Below are positions 16,505-25,452 of a stretch of DNA of 48,671 nt, in pieces. The notes beneath the pieces were generated by a model. That model did not search any database. It worked only from the letters and a program-made list of their open reading frames with translations, and was not told where the DNA came from. Position 1 is the stretch's first letter; each line of letters opens with the position of its first letter. This DNA comes from Lachnospiraceae bacterium (GTDB lineage Bacteria > Bacillota > Clostridia > Lachnospirales > Lachnospiraceae), in contig JAFLTG010000012.1 in NCBI GenBank assembly GCA_022510545.1, positions 1 through 48,671 of the forward strand. Reading direction: 5' to 3'. Made by a program: the position numbers and the translations under genes.

Positions 16505-18784
16505 ATGAAAGAGGCGATTATAACATCTTCCATATTGATTTTATGTATTATATTACTCAGGCAGATTTGCAAGGGAAAAATAAGTGCATGTTTACAGTAT
16601 GCACTCTGGTTGATAGTGGCAGTCAGGTTAATTATTCCGGCAGTTACTGTGGTTTTTCCAAATCTTCTGCCGGAATCGGATATTAGTATTATGAATGTTG
16701 CAGAGAAAGTAGAAACAAATGCCAGGGATTATGTACAGCTTCCGGAGCGGATTGGGCAGATTGATATTCCTTCTATGACACTGCCTTATATGACGAAGTT
16801 TGTGAATACGTTATATGATGACGGTCCTACAGCAGTATTTGTTGCCGGAAAAATTGGATGGTCATTGATTGACTTTTTGAAAGGTATGTGGTATGGAGGC
16901 ATGGCGATCATAGCGGTATGGATGATAGCCGTAAATATATTATTTATGAAAAGGCTTCGCAGTAATCGTACCATATATGAAATAGATGATTATAAACTTC
17001 CGGTATATTATGCCAAAGAACTTACATCTCCCTGTCTATATGGCTTTCCGGGAAGACAGTCCGTTTATCTGCCTGAAGATATAGCAGATGATGAAGAAAA
17101 AGTCAGGCATATTTTGGCGCATGAATATTGTCACTACAAGCATAAAGATATATTCTGGGGTACATTGCGTTGTATTCTTCTGACTGTTTACTGGTTCAAT
17201 CCCCTCGTATGGGTAGCCGCAGTTTTGTCAAAAAGGGACTGCGAACTTGCCTGTGACGAATCTGCAATAAAAATGCTTGGAGAAGAAGAACGCATTGCCT
17301 ATGGCAAGACCCTGCTTTCTTTAATTACAAAAAAGACTAAGGCGGCGGATATAGTATGCACTGCCACAACAATGACCGGCACAGGCAAAGGCATCAAAGA
17401 GCGGATTAAAAGAATAGCCGAGAAACCTCACAGACTGGCAATTATTTTACTTCCGGTATTGGTGACGATAGGTGCGTTGATTGCTTTTACCTTTACTCAG
17501 GCCAGAGAAGATAATCGGTATCCGGAGGGTGTTTATATACTGGAAGGAGAGGGAGAACAGACAGTTACCACAGATTGTTTTCAGATTACATTCCCGGAAG
17601 CTTTAGCACGAAAAGTTTATTGCACGACAGAAAATGACACAAATGTCATAATTTATCATAAAGATTCTGACGCCGAAATCGGACGCTTTTGCAGCCTGAG
17701 CTATGTAGAGGCAATGACACTTGCAGACAGACAGGAGATAATAGTAATCGGTGATTATGGAAGTAATCAGGCGCTGAAGAATTATATGAGCGGTGAAAAC
17801 GTGAGCGTGCATGAGTATCATAACTATCTGGAGGATGAGATAGATACAAGTACTGCATACAACTCAAGCGGTTATTCGGGACATATTCCGGCACCGGAAG
17901 ATGTAGATAGTGAAATGATTAATTTGCCTTATGATGAGAATGAAGATTATTCCGGAATGCAGGTTGAAGAGAAAATGATTACGGATGTAGACCATAAACG
18001 TGAAGTGACAACTCATGACTATAAGCCGACGGAATATCCGAATGAAGGAGTTTCAGGTACGGACACTAATGATGATTCATCTTATGTAATTACTGATGAT
18101 AATATACGTGATTCGTCAGCAGTAACTGAAGATTCGATAATAGTGCTGCCCGATGAAGAAATTGTGCAAGTAGAGATTCCATGGTGCTATATTTATGTGC
18201 CTGCGGATAATTCCGATGCGGATGAAAGCATACGAGGTGAACTGACAGAAATAAATCTGGACCTTATTAATCTGTGCGATTCGGTTACCGTATTATCTAT
18301 GAGCATCGAATCTATAGAAGAGATATTAGATGATATCATAGAAAACCGTGATACTGACATCAATAATACAGGCAGTATATCAAAAATGTCCCGGATAGCT
18401 CAGAAACTTCCCATGCCGGATGGTATAAGTTATTCTTCTTTAGAGTTAAGGACAGGTCAGGAACCGTATTCGGCGACGCTGAACTATCGCACGCCGGCAG
18501 ATGACCTTAACCGGATAGATAATGATCCCTTCTTTATGGATGCGGTATTGATGTTTGCATTAATTGAAAATCTGGATAAATGTAACTTCCAGGTGAGCGG
18601 AGATATTGCAAAGGTCAGATATATTGATTCCGATATTAAAGTAGAAAATTTTGAGGCAATGACTGTATATTATGAGAGAAGTGATATGGAAGAACTGTTT
18701 GGAGAATTATACCAATGCTCTGAGAACAAAAGAGATTTATCAGCGTTGTATAACAAGGTATTGGATTATTTAAAAGAAAATTAA
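16505..18784 (+). CDS. BlaR1-like M56 metalloprotease with non-penicillin-binding sensor region
   Basis: A 759-residue membrane protein. The N-terminal half has about five membrane segments and the zinc-protease motif HEYCH (residues 206-210), with the distal ligand motif ELACDE (247-252). The last segment lies at about 310-330. Everything after it, about 430 residues, is predicted extracellular and highly acidic, and shows no STxK/SxN/KTG penicillin-binding signature. A beta-lactam sensor is therefore unlikely; another cell-envelope signal is probable. It forms a repressor-protease pair with the BlaI-like gene upstream. Confidence 0.88.
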   Translation: MKEAIITSSILILCIILLRQICKGKISACLQYALWLIVAVRLIIPAVTVVFPNLLPESDISIMNVAEKVETNARDYVQLPERIGQIDIPSMTLPYMTKFVNTLYDDGPTAVFVAGKIGWSLIDFLKGMWYGGMAIIAVWMIAVNILFMKRLRSNRTIYEIDDYKLPVYYAKELTSPCLYGFPGRQSVYLPEDIADDEEKVRHILAHEYCHYKHKDIFWGTLRCILLTVYWFNPLVWVAAVLSKRDCELACDESAIKMLGEEERIAYGKTLLSLITKKTKAADIVCTATTMTGTGKGIKERIKRIAEKPHRLAIILLPVLVTIGALIAFTFTQAREDNRYPEGVYILEGEGEQTVTTDCFQITFPEALARKVYCTTENDTNVIIYHKDSDAEIGRFCSLSYVEAMTLADRQEIIVIGDYGSNQALKNYMSGENVSVHEYHNYLEDEIDTSTAYNSSGYSGHIPAPEDVDSEMINLPYDENEDYSGMQVEEKMITDVDHKREVTTHDYKPTEYPNEGVSGTDTNDDSSYVITDDNIRDSSAVTEDSIIVLPDEEIVQVEIPWCYIYVPADNSDADESIRGELTEINLDLINLCDSVTVLSMSIESIEEILDDIIENRDTDINNTGSISKMSRIAQKLPMPDGISYSSLELRTGQEPYSATLNYRTPADDLNRIDNDPFFMDAVLMFALIENLDKCNFQVSGDIAKVRYIDSDIKVENFEAMTVYYERSDMEELFGELYQCSENKRDLSALYNKVLDYLKEN
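17635..17648. repeat. palindrome TGACA-N4-TGTCA (copy 2)
   Basis: TGACACAAATGTCA within the BlaR1-like gene. Confidence 0.6.
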
Positions 18785-18983
18785 GAATTTTTGAAACATT
18801 TCCTAAAGTTTTGCACTCTAATATATAGATAGTATGTTATAATATATATCCAAGCATATGATTTTTAAGTCACACAATTTAAATGTTTAGAGATTAATTA
18901 AAGATAAATCTGTTAAGCTTTATTCATAAAGATTGCATATTTTTGTTATAACAAAAGCATTACCTTCAAAGGGCGGGATAAAA
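18785..18983 (+). promoter_or_regulatory. AT-rich intergenic region with a TATAAT box
   Basis: A TATAAT lies at 18838-18843, but no -35 at 16-18 nt is convincing (TTGCAC is 21 nt upstream). It probably contains the promoter of the amidase gene. Nothing else is seen here. Confidence 0.35.
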
Positions 18984-19808
18984 GTGCAAAGTAACGTACG
19001 CAGGAAAGACAGAGACCTTGAATTGTTGGAATTTGATGCACCGGGTAATGCCGGAAGTGCTCAAACTATTGACATCATAGGTAGTCCAAGATACAAGAAC
19101 ACGGACAGGGAGTATATAGCCGAACGCAGGAGAGCAAGACGCCGGCGCGCATATTTTTACCGCGCGCTGGCATTTGTTATGCTTGTATCCGTTATTGTGC
19201 TGGCCTGTTTTGTATCCGGATATATTTACAAGTTTTTTATTAAAGAAAATGTTCAGGATACGGTTCCGGTAATAAATTCGCAGCCAATTAATGAAGCTGA
19301 AGAACCCAAGATAGCAGCTCCCGAAATAGAAGTGGATCTTCTGGAAATCAACGAATATTCCAGACCCGCAACAAGGCTTAACAAAATTAAGAATATATTT
19401 GTGCATTATACCGCCAACCCCGAAACTTCTGCCAAACAGAACCGAAGCTATTTTGCCAATCTGGAAGAGACACATGAACGTTCTGCCAGTGCTCATTACA
19501 TTATTGGTTATGAAGGCGAAATTATCCAATGTATTCCCCTTGATGAACAGGCTTATGCGGTTATGACCAGAAATGACGATTCTATATCCATAGAATGCTG
19601 TTATCTCGATGAGGATGGGCGGTTTACTCAGGAAACCTATGATTCTTTGGTACATCTGCTGGCATGGCTTAGACAGGAATATGATTTGGAGAGCGAAGAT
19701 ATACTGCGCCATTATGACTGCGGAGGAAAGCTTTGTCCTCTTTATTATGTGGAACATGAAGATGCATGGACTAAGCTTCTTAGGGATGTGGAAAGGTATG
19801 AGGACTGA
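18984..19808 (+). CDS. membrane-anchored N-acetylmuramoyl-L-alanine amidase (Amidase_2)
   Basis: A 274-residue protein if started at the GTG at 18984, which has a GGGCGGG stretch 7 nt upstream; a TTG at 18933 has no site. A basic cytoplasmic tail rich in Arg is followed by one membrane segment (about residues 60-82) and a C-terminal PGRP/Amidase_2 domain. Zinc ligand candidates are the His in FVHYTA, the His in RHYDCGGKLCP and the Cys in KLCP. It should cut the amide bond between muramic acid and the stem peptide outside the membrane. Confidence 0.85.
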   Translation: MQSNVRRKDRDLELLEFDAPGNAGSAQTIDIIGSPRYKNTDREYIAERRRARRRRAYFYRALAFVMLVSVIVLACFVSGYIYKFFIKENVQDTVPVINSQPINEAEEPKIAAPEIEVDLLEINEYSRPATRLNKIKNIFVHYTANPETSAKQNRSYFANLEETHERSASAHYIIGYEGEIIQCIPLDEQAYAVMTRNDDSISIECCYLDEDGRFTQETYDSLVHLLAWLRQEYDLESEDILRHYDCGGKLCPLYYVEHEDAWTKLLRDVERYED

Positions 19809-19822
19809 TTTCAAGGATTTCA

Positions 19823-19851
19823 TTGACAAAGTATTTATAATGTGATATTAT
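19823..19851 (+). promoter_or_regulatory. promoter of tRNA-Gly
   Basis: TTGACA (19823-19828), 17 nt, TATTAT (19846-19851). It lies about 70 nt upstream of the tRNA. Confidence 0.8.
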
Positions 19852-19921
19852 TTCTAAGGTTTCCGAAGTAAGTTTGAAAAGGTAATAGCAATATTAAAAT
19901 TTAATAAGCAATATTATTAAT

Positions 19922-19992
19922 GCGGGTGTAGTTCAGTGGTAGAACACCAGCCTTCCAAGCTGGATATGTGGGTTCGATTCCCATCACCCGCT
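19922..19992 (+). tRNA. tRNA-Gly (anticodon UCC)
   Basis: A complete 71-nt cloverleaf. Acceptor arms GCGGGTG (19922-19928) and CACCCGC (19985-19991) pair perfectly. The anticodon stem is CCAGC/GCTGG around loop CTTCCAA, with anticodon TCC at 19954-19956. The T-arm contains GGGTTCGATTCCC. The discriminator is T and CCA is not encoded. T-rich sequence follows. Confidence 0.97.
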
Positions 19993-20113
19993 TTATTTTT
20001 ATGCCTGTCATTATGAACTCATTGCGGTGTCATAGAGTATGAACTGACGCTTGATATTTATGACTAACCTTTTTATAATAAAAATATAAAAAATAAGTGA
20101 TGGGAGATACGGA

Positions 20114-20137
20114 AAATATGACGATAGTGTCATATTT
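20114..20137. promoter_or_regulatory. inverted repeat upstream of the lysozyme gene
   Basis: AAATATGAC (20114-20122) and GTCATATTT (20129-20137) are perfect inverted repeats around a 6-nt spacer, 38 nt before the GH25 start. The inner part TGACGATAGTGTCA is one base away from the TGACA-N4-TGTCA palindrome found elsewhere in the window. It may be an operator. Confidence 0.4.
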
Positions 20138-20174
20138 GTATATGATAATTAATTGATGAATAAAGGATAAAAAT

Positions 20175-21797
20175 ATGAAACAAGGTACAAACGGAAGAAG
20201 TTCAAATAGAGAAATAGATGAAGAGGAATGGGAAGACGATTGGAAAACTGATTTAAGCAGTGTCGTCAATAAAAAACTTCTGGTTGGAATAGCGGCGGCA
20301 ACTGTCATCATACTGATAACACTTATAATTGTGTTTGCTCTTTTTCTCAAGAATAAAAGAGATGAGAGAGAAGCTCTTAGAGCGCAGTTAAATGCAGCAG
20401 AAACTGAAGACCGGAATCTATTGGAAGATGATGCGGATAATTTAGATACCGGCTTGGAAGATGGAGAAACTGATTTAGATGACTTGCCAACGGCAGATAT
20501 CACACCAAGTGTTTCGTCAGAAGTCGGAGTAGGTGCATTGGATGATGATCAGGATCCTCAGTCATCTGCGGCAGCAGGTAACGATGGCAGCGGTGCGGAA
20601 GTTACTGTTGCTGGCATAAATGAAGATGAAGTATCAGGTATGGCTATGGGAATAGACGTATCTAAATATCAAGGTACCATCGACTGGAGCAAGGTAAAAG
20701 AATCCGGTGTAGAGTTTGCAATGATCCGTGTGGGTTACAGGGCTAAGTCTACCGGAGAGATTTTTGAAGATCCCACGGCAAGATATAATATGCAGGAAGC
20801 CCAGAATGCGGGTATTATGATAGGTGCATACTTCTTTTCCTCTGCAATAACACAGGATGAGGCAAAGGCGGAAGCGGCGTTTACCAAAGATATTATTGCG
20901 AAGTATAGAATTACATATCCGGTAGCATATAACTGTGAAGATTTTCAATCATCTGACAGCAGGCAGTTTGGAATGGACAGTGCTGCCAGGACTTCGCTTG
21001 CCTGTGCGTTTTTGGACGAAATTGCGTCAGGGGGTTATACACCCATGTTCTATGCTTCCAAGGGAGAGCTGGAGGGAAGTGCACAATGGGATACAGGGAT
21101 TCTTTCTTCAAGATATAAAATATGGGTTGCACAATACCCGGATCAGCCTTATCCGACAACTACTGCTTCAAGTTATTCCGGAGTTCACGACATGTGGCAG
21201 TATACAAGCCAGGGTATAGTTGCAGGAATATCTCGAAAGACGGATGTAAATCTTGCTTATTTCCAATATACTAAAGAGGCTGAAGCCAAAGATGATACAC
21301 CTGCTGAAGTTGTAGAAGCCAATCCGGAGGTCGGTATTATTTTTACCGAAGTAAATGAAACGGTGACTGCCAAGCAAGAGACTAATCTGCGCTCCGAGCC
21401 AAGTACAATAAATGACGATACCATTGTACACAAACTGGTGCATGGGGAAACCGCAACCAGAACAGGAATCGGGCATAACGGCTGGTCGAGAGTAATATAT
21501 AACGGACAAACATTGTATGCGGTCACCAGCTATCTGACGACGGATATGGCGGATACCGGTCAGCAGGCACCGCCGCAGGGACCTGTTTATACTCCGGTAA
21601 ATGAACAGGTTACTGCTAAAATTGAGACTAATTTAAGGACGGAACCCAGCACTTCTAATCCTGATACGGTAGTCGGGATGCTTCATAACGGGGAAGTGCT
21701 CACCAGAATCGCTATAGGTGACAATGGCTGGTCACAGCTTGAATATAACGGACAAACCGTATATGCGGTGTCAAGTTATCTGACAGTGCAGCCATAG
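20175..21797 (+). CDS. membrane-anchored GH25 lysozyme with two SH3 repeats
   Basis: A 540-residue protein. An acidic cytoplasmic N-terminus precedes a membrane segment at about residues 36-58. An acidic linker leads to a GH25 muramidase domain starting at GIDVSKYQGTIDW (D161 is the expected catalytic acid) and including VAYNCED, the second acidic site. Two C-terminal bacterial SH3 repeats (about 395-455 and 470-540) share the pattern TNLR-EPST, NGW, NGQT-YAV-SYLT, so they arose by duplication. It acts on cell-wall glycan at the membrane surface. AAGGA precedes the ATG. Confidence 0.9.
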   Translation: MKQGTNGRSSNREIDEEEWEDDWKTDLSSVVNKKLLVGIAAATVIILITLIIVFALFLKNKRDEREALRAQLNAAETEDRNLLEDDADNLDTGLEDGETDLDDLPTADITPSVSSEVGVGALDDDQDPQSSAAAGNDGSGAEVTVAGINEDEVSGMAMGIDVSKYQGTIDWSKVKESGVEFAMIRVGYRAKSTGEIFEDPTARYNMQEAQNAGIMIGAYFFSSAITQDEAKAEAAFTKDIIAKYRITYPVAYNCEDFQSSDSRQFGMDSAARTSLACAFLDEIASGGYTPMFYASKGELEGSAQWDTGILSSRYKIWVAQYPDQPYPTTTASSYSGVHDMWQYTSQGIVAGISRKTDVNLAYFQYTKEAEAKDDTPAEVVEANPEVGIIFTEVNETVTAKQETNLRSEPSTINDDTIVHKLVHGETATRTGIGHNGWSRVIYNGQTLYAVTSYLTTDMADTGQQAPPQGPVYTPVNEQVTAKIETNLRTEPSTSNPDTVVGMLHNGEVLTRIAIGDNGWSQLEYNGQTVYAVSSYLTVQP

Positions 21798-21847
21798 AAA
21801 GATTATACAGATGAGTATTAGAATAAAATTATAAAGGAGACAGGTGT

Positions 21848-23011
21848 ATGAAAGAAACAGTGCTTAAAAAGTTTGAGGAAATCTTTGGAGACATCGAGGG
21901 TGTAAATGTATATTTTGCACCGGGACGCGTGAATATGATAGGCGAACATACGGATTATAACGGCGGTCATGTTTTTCCGTGTGCGTTAACAATCGGAACA
22001 TATGCGGCAGCAAGGAAAAGAGATGATGATAAGCTGCGTTTATATTCCATGAATTTTGATAAGCTGGGAGTAATAGAATCCTCTATTATAGACTTGAAAC
22101 CGGAAAAGGAAGCTGAATGGACCAATTATCCCAAGGGAGTTATGTGGGCTTTTGAAAAAAGAGGTTTTAAGATGACTTGCGGATTGGATATAGTATTAAA
22201 CGGAAATATTCCCAACGGTTCAGGACTCTCATCCTCTGCATCATTAGAGGTGCTTACAGGCTTCATTTTACGCGATTTGTTCGGCTTTGATGTAACAAAC
22301 ATAGATTTGGCGCTTATAGGACAGTATGCGGAAAATAATTTCAACGGCATGAATTGCGGAATAATGGATCAGTTTGCCTCCGCAATGGGAAAGAAGGATA
22401 ACGCCATTTTCTTAAATACTGCCGACTTGTCTTATGAATATGCACCGCTTGTACTAGACGGTGCCAAGGTAGTTGTGACTAACAGTAAGGTAAAGCATAG
22501 TCTGGTAGATTCCGCATATAACACAAGGAGAAGTGAATGTGAACAGGCGCTTGAGGAACTTAAAACAGTAGTGGATATTAAAAGTCTTGGAGACCTTACG
22601 GAAGAGGAATTTGAAACTCACAAGTCCGCAATTAAGGATGAGGTAAGGATACGCAGAGCTAAACATGCAGTGTATGAAAACAGGAGAGCGGTCAGAGCGG
22701 TAGAAGCTCTTAAGAAAAATGATGTAAAACTTTTCGGGGAATTGATGAATGCGTCTCACGTTTCACTGCGTGATGATTACGAAGTATCCTGTGCTGAAGT
22801 TGATGTACTGGTGGAAGAAGCATGGAAAATTCCGGGTGTGATCGGTTCGCGTATTACAGGAGCAGGTTTTGGAGGCTGTACGGTAAGTATTGTAAAGGAT
22901 GAAGCGATAGATGAATTTAAGGAAAAAATAGGAGCCGCATATAAAGAGCGTGTTGGAAAAGTGGCGGATTTCTATGTTGTAGAAATCGGAGATGGTCCGA
23001 GTAAATTATGA
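21848..23011 (+). CDS. galK: galactokinase
   Basis: A 387-residue GHMP kinase that phosphorylates galactose at C1. The galactokinase signature GRVNMIGEHTDYNGG is at about residues 26-40, the ATP-binding loop NGSGLSSSASLE at about 128-139 and the third GHMP motif ITGAGFGGCTVS near 334. The catalytic Asp is in NCGIMDQFAS. Length is normal. The ribosome binding site is AAAGGAGA. With galT 84 nt downstream it feeds galactose from the mgl transporter into the Leloir pathway. Confidence 0.97.
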   Translation: MKETVLKKFEEIFGDIEGVNVYFAPGRVNMIGEHTDYNGGHVFPCALTIGTYAAARKRDDDKLRLYSMNFDKLGVIESSIIDLKPEKEAEWTNYPKGVMWAFEKRGFKMTCGLDIVLNGNIPNGSGLSSSASLEVLTGFILRDLFGFDVTNIDLALIGQYAENNFNGMNCGIMDQFASAMGKKDNAIFLNTADLSYEYAPLVLDGAKVVVTNSKVKHSLVDSAYNTRRSECEQALEELKTVVDIKSLGDLTEEEFETHKSAIKDEVRIRRAKHAVYENRRAVRAVEALKKNDVKLFGELMNASHVSLRDDYEVSCAEVDVLVEEAWKIPGVIGSRITGAGFGGCTVSIVKDEAIDEFKEKIGAAYKERVGKVADFYVVEIGDGPSKL

Positions 23012-23094
23012 TAGTGTAATTATGTAAGTGATTTTACTGCTGTTATAGTAATGATACGGAAATTGATCTGTAATAATTTAAAATGGAGGTAAAC

Positions 23095-24636
23095 ATGATT
23101 CAAAAAAATATCAGGAAATTAGTTCAATATGCTCTACTGACAGGCTTGATTGAAGAAGCTGATAAAACATATACTACCAATCGTCTCCTTGAGCTTTTCG
23201 GTTTAGATGAGTTGGAAGAAACTGACACAAGTGTCACAAATTCTGAATCAACAAAGAGTGGTGAAGACGTTACAATGTCTGTGGATGAATTGGAAACAGT
23301 CCTTTCGGAAATGATGGATTATGCATATGAACAGGGCATTATGACCGAGAACAGTATAGTATACCGTGACCTGTTTGATACTAAAATTATGGGTCTGCTG
23401 GTTCCGAGACCCAGTGAAGTGATTACAACATTTAAATCAAAATATGATAAAAGCCCGAAGGAAGCGACTGACTATTTTTACAAATTAAGTCAGGACACAG
23501 ATTATATAAGGCGTTACCGTATTAAAAAAGACCAGAAATGGACAGCGCCTACCAAGTATGGGGATTTGGATATTACTATTAATTTATCCAAACCGGAGAA
23601 GGACCCTAAAGCGATTGCCGCAGCTAAAACCGCTAAGCAGAGCGGCTATCCCAAGTGCCTTCTGTGTATGGAAAATGAAGGCTATGCAGGCAGGGTTAAT
23701 CATCCCGCAAGGCAGAATCACAGAATCATTCCTGTGACGATCAACGAAAGCAAATGGGGATTCCAGTATTCTCCGTATGTGTATTATAATGAGCATTGTA
23801 TAGTTTTTAATTCCAAACATATTCCGATGAAAATAGAGCACGATACGTTTTGCAAACTCTTCGATTTTGTAAAACAGTTTCCGCACTATTTTGTAGGTTC
23901 CAATGCGGACCTGCCAATTGTCGGAGGCTCCATTTTAAGCCACGACCATTTCCAGGGCGGACACTATGAATTTGCAATGGCTAAAGCACCTATCGAGAGA
24001 GCGTTCACTGTCAAAGGCTTTGAAGATGTGGAGGCGGGAATTGTTAACTGGCCGATGTCCGTAATCCGTATTTCATCTGAAAATACCGATAGACTGATTG
24101 AGCTGGCAGATGTGATTCTTAATGCATGGAGAGGATATACCGATGAAGCTGCGTTCATCTTTGCGGAGACGGAGGGGGAGCCACATAACACAATTACTCC
24201 GATTGCCAGAAAACGCGGAGATAAATTTGAACTGGATCTGGTTCTGCGTAACAATATAACCACAGAGGAACATCCACTTGGAGTGTATCATCCTCACGCG
24301 GAACTTCATCATATCAAAAAAGAAAATATCGGTCTGATTGAAGTAATGGGACTTGCGGTATTGCCTGCCAGATTGAAAGATGAAATGGAGCAGCTTGCTG
24401 ATGCCATACTTTCAGGTAAAGACATACGCCAGGATGAAGTGCTGGAAAAACATGCTGATTGGGTAGATGAATTTAAACCCAGATACTCTGATATAAATAA
24501 AGATAATATAATGGATATCCTGCATAAAGAAATAGGTGATGTTTTTATGAAGGTATTGGAGGATGCCGGTGTATATAAGAGAACTCCGCAGGGGCAGGAG
24601 GCGTTTGATAGATTTGTGGCGGCGTTGAATACATGA
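23095..24636 (+). CDS. galT: UDP-glucose--hexose-1-phosphate uridylyltransferase (Firmicutes type)
   Basis: A 513-residue GalT of the larger Firmicutes family. The start at 23095 is set by GGAGGT; an earlier in-frame codon at 23083 lies before it. Motifs include NHPARQNHRIIPV, SKWGFQYSPY and the active-site SHDHFQGGHYEF. It exchanges galactose-1-phosphate with UDP-glucose. The third Leloir gene, galE, is not in the window. The gene contains one copy of the intragenic palindrome at 23223-23236. Confidence 0.95.
   Translation: MIQKNIRKLVQYALLTGLIEEADKTYTTNRLLELFGLDELEETDTSVTNSESTKSGEDVTMSVDELETVLSEMMDYAYEQGIMTENSIVYRDLFDTKIMGLLVPRPSEVITTFKSKYDKSPKEATDYFYKLSQDTDYIRRYRIKKDQKWTAPTKYGDLDITINLSKPEKDPKAIAAAKTAKQSGYPKCLLCMENEGYAGRVNHPARQNHRIIPVTINESKWGFQYSPYVYYNEHCIVFNSKHIPMKIEHDTFCKLFDFVKQFPHYFVGSNADLPIVGGSILSHDHFQGGHYEFAMAKAPIERAFTVKGFEDVEAGIVNWPMSVIRISSENTDRLIELADVILNAWRGYTDEAAFIFAETEGEPHNTITPIARKRGDKFELDLVLRNNITTEEHPLGVYHPHAELHHIKKENIGLIEVMGLAVLPARLKDEMEQLADAILSGKDIRQDEVLEKHADWVDEFKPRYSDINKDNIMDILHKEIGDVFMKVLEDAGVYKRTPQGQEAFDRFVAALNT
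23223..23236. repeat. palindrome TGACA-N4-TGTCA (copy 3)
   Basis: TGACACAAGTGTCA within galT; the full 14-mer is identical to the copy at 31606. Confidence 0.6.
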
Positions 24637-24671
24637 CTATAATAAGATAAATAAGTGTGTATAGAAGACAG

Positions 24672-24714
24672 GAAGGTGCTCCTTAAAGCCTTTAATAGCT
24701 TTGGGAGCACCTTC
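24672..24714 (+). terminator. terminator after galT
   Basis: GAAGGTGCTCC (24672-24682) pairs exactly with GGAGCACCTTC (24704-24714), extended inward by AAAGC/GCTTT, and is followed by TTT. Confidence 0.85.
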
Positions 24715-24793
24715 TTTAGAAGACACGTAATTCTATTACGCAAAACAGATATGGATAATCTGTAGAGATACGGATATATATGGTAGTTTAAAA

Positions 24794-25135
24794 CTATTCT
24801 GAAATGCTCATCATACTGCAAAGAAAAGTAAAGCAGTCTTTCTGTTGTTGTAAATTCATTTTTTGAAATAAGGAAATAAGCTTTTGATATTTTTTCAGAT
24901 TAAAAATGCTGTCAGTGAGCAGAGAATCTGCATTTATCCGCTCGTTTGAAAGATATAGAATATAATCTGTAGATACATGAAAAAATTTAGATAAATCAAT
25001 TAGTAATATAGCATCGGGTATGCTGATTCCGTTTTCAATTTTACTCAGCATAGTCTGGTTTGCGCCAAGATATTCACCAAGTACCCTCTGCGTTAACTTT
25101 TTTTCTAACCGCAATTCTTTTATTCTAGTATTCAT
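24794..25135 (-). CDS. XRE-family helix-turn-helix regulator
   Basis: A 113-residue protein read on the minus strand. The start at 25135 is set by AAAGGA upstream; an earlier ATG at 25156 precedes that site. The N-terminal 65 residues are a Cro/XRE helix-turn-helix (ELRLEKKLTQRVLGEYLG, then MLSKIENGISIPD). The C-terminal 45 residues have no recognised domain. It is transcribed convergently to galT and divergently from the radical SAM gene. The 14-nt direct repeats in the shared intergenic region are possible operators. Confidence 0.88.
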   Translation of the reverse strand: MNTRIKELRLEKKLTQRVLGEYLGANQTMLSKIENGISIPDAILLIDLSKFFHVSTDYILYLSNERINADSLLTDSIFNLKKYQKLISLFQKMNLQQQKDCFTFLCSMMSISE

Positions 25136-25270
25136 TTGTAAATGTCCTTTCTTCAATTATAATCATTTTTTAGTAGAAAGATATTCTGATATTTAATAAA
25201 CGTATTCCTGCAAGAATATTTATTAGCTGTAAGGCCTTTCTTATATTGAACAGGAAAACTCTTAGAAATG

Positions 25271-25305
25271 GCAAAAATTGTACTGAATTAAGCAAAATTT
25301 GTACT
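25271..25305. repeat. two 14-nt direct repeats, 21 bp apart
   Basis: GCAAAAATTGTACT (25271-25284) and GCAAAATTTGTACT (25292-25305) differ at one base. The 21-bp period is two helical turns, as expected for tandem binding of a regulator to one DNA face. They abut a TTGACA at 25305-25310. The rest of 25157-25452 shows only promoter-like sequence. Confidence 0.65.
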
Positions 25306-25400
25306 TGACAAATAATTTTGGAAGTATTTTGTTGATTAATATGGATTATTTGAGCTTTAAGTAGGTAAAAAGTATATTTTTTTACAAATATATACTTGTG

Positions 25401-25429
25401 TTGGATGAGTATTGTTGATGTGTTATACT
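25401..25429 (+). promoter_or_regulatory. promoter of the radical SAM/nth operon
   Basis: TTGGAT (25401-25406), 17 nt, TATACT (25424-25429), 23 nt upstream of the ATG at 25453. Confidence 0.6.
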
Positions 25430-25452
25430 ATTGTCAAAAGGAGAACACAAAG

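Noticed and set aside
16064-18784. Beta-lactam resistance operon
   Set aside because: The regulator pair is BlaI/BlaR1-like, but no beta-lactamase or penicillin-binding protein gene is adjacent and the sensor region lacks penicillin-binding motifs.
18966-19829. A 287-codon open frame on the minus strand opposite the amidase gene
   Set aside because: The plus-strand amidase has its metal-ligand motifs and membrane segment, while the antisense frame shows none and has no ribosome binding site.
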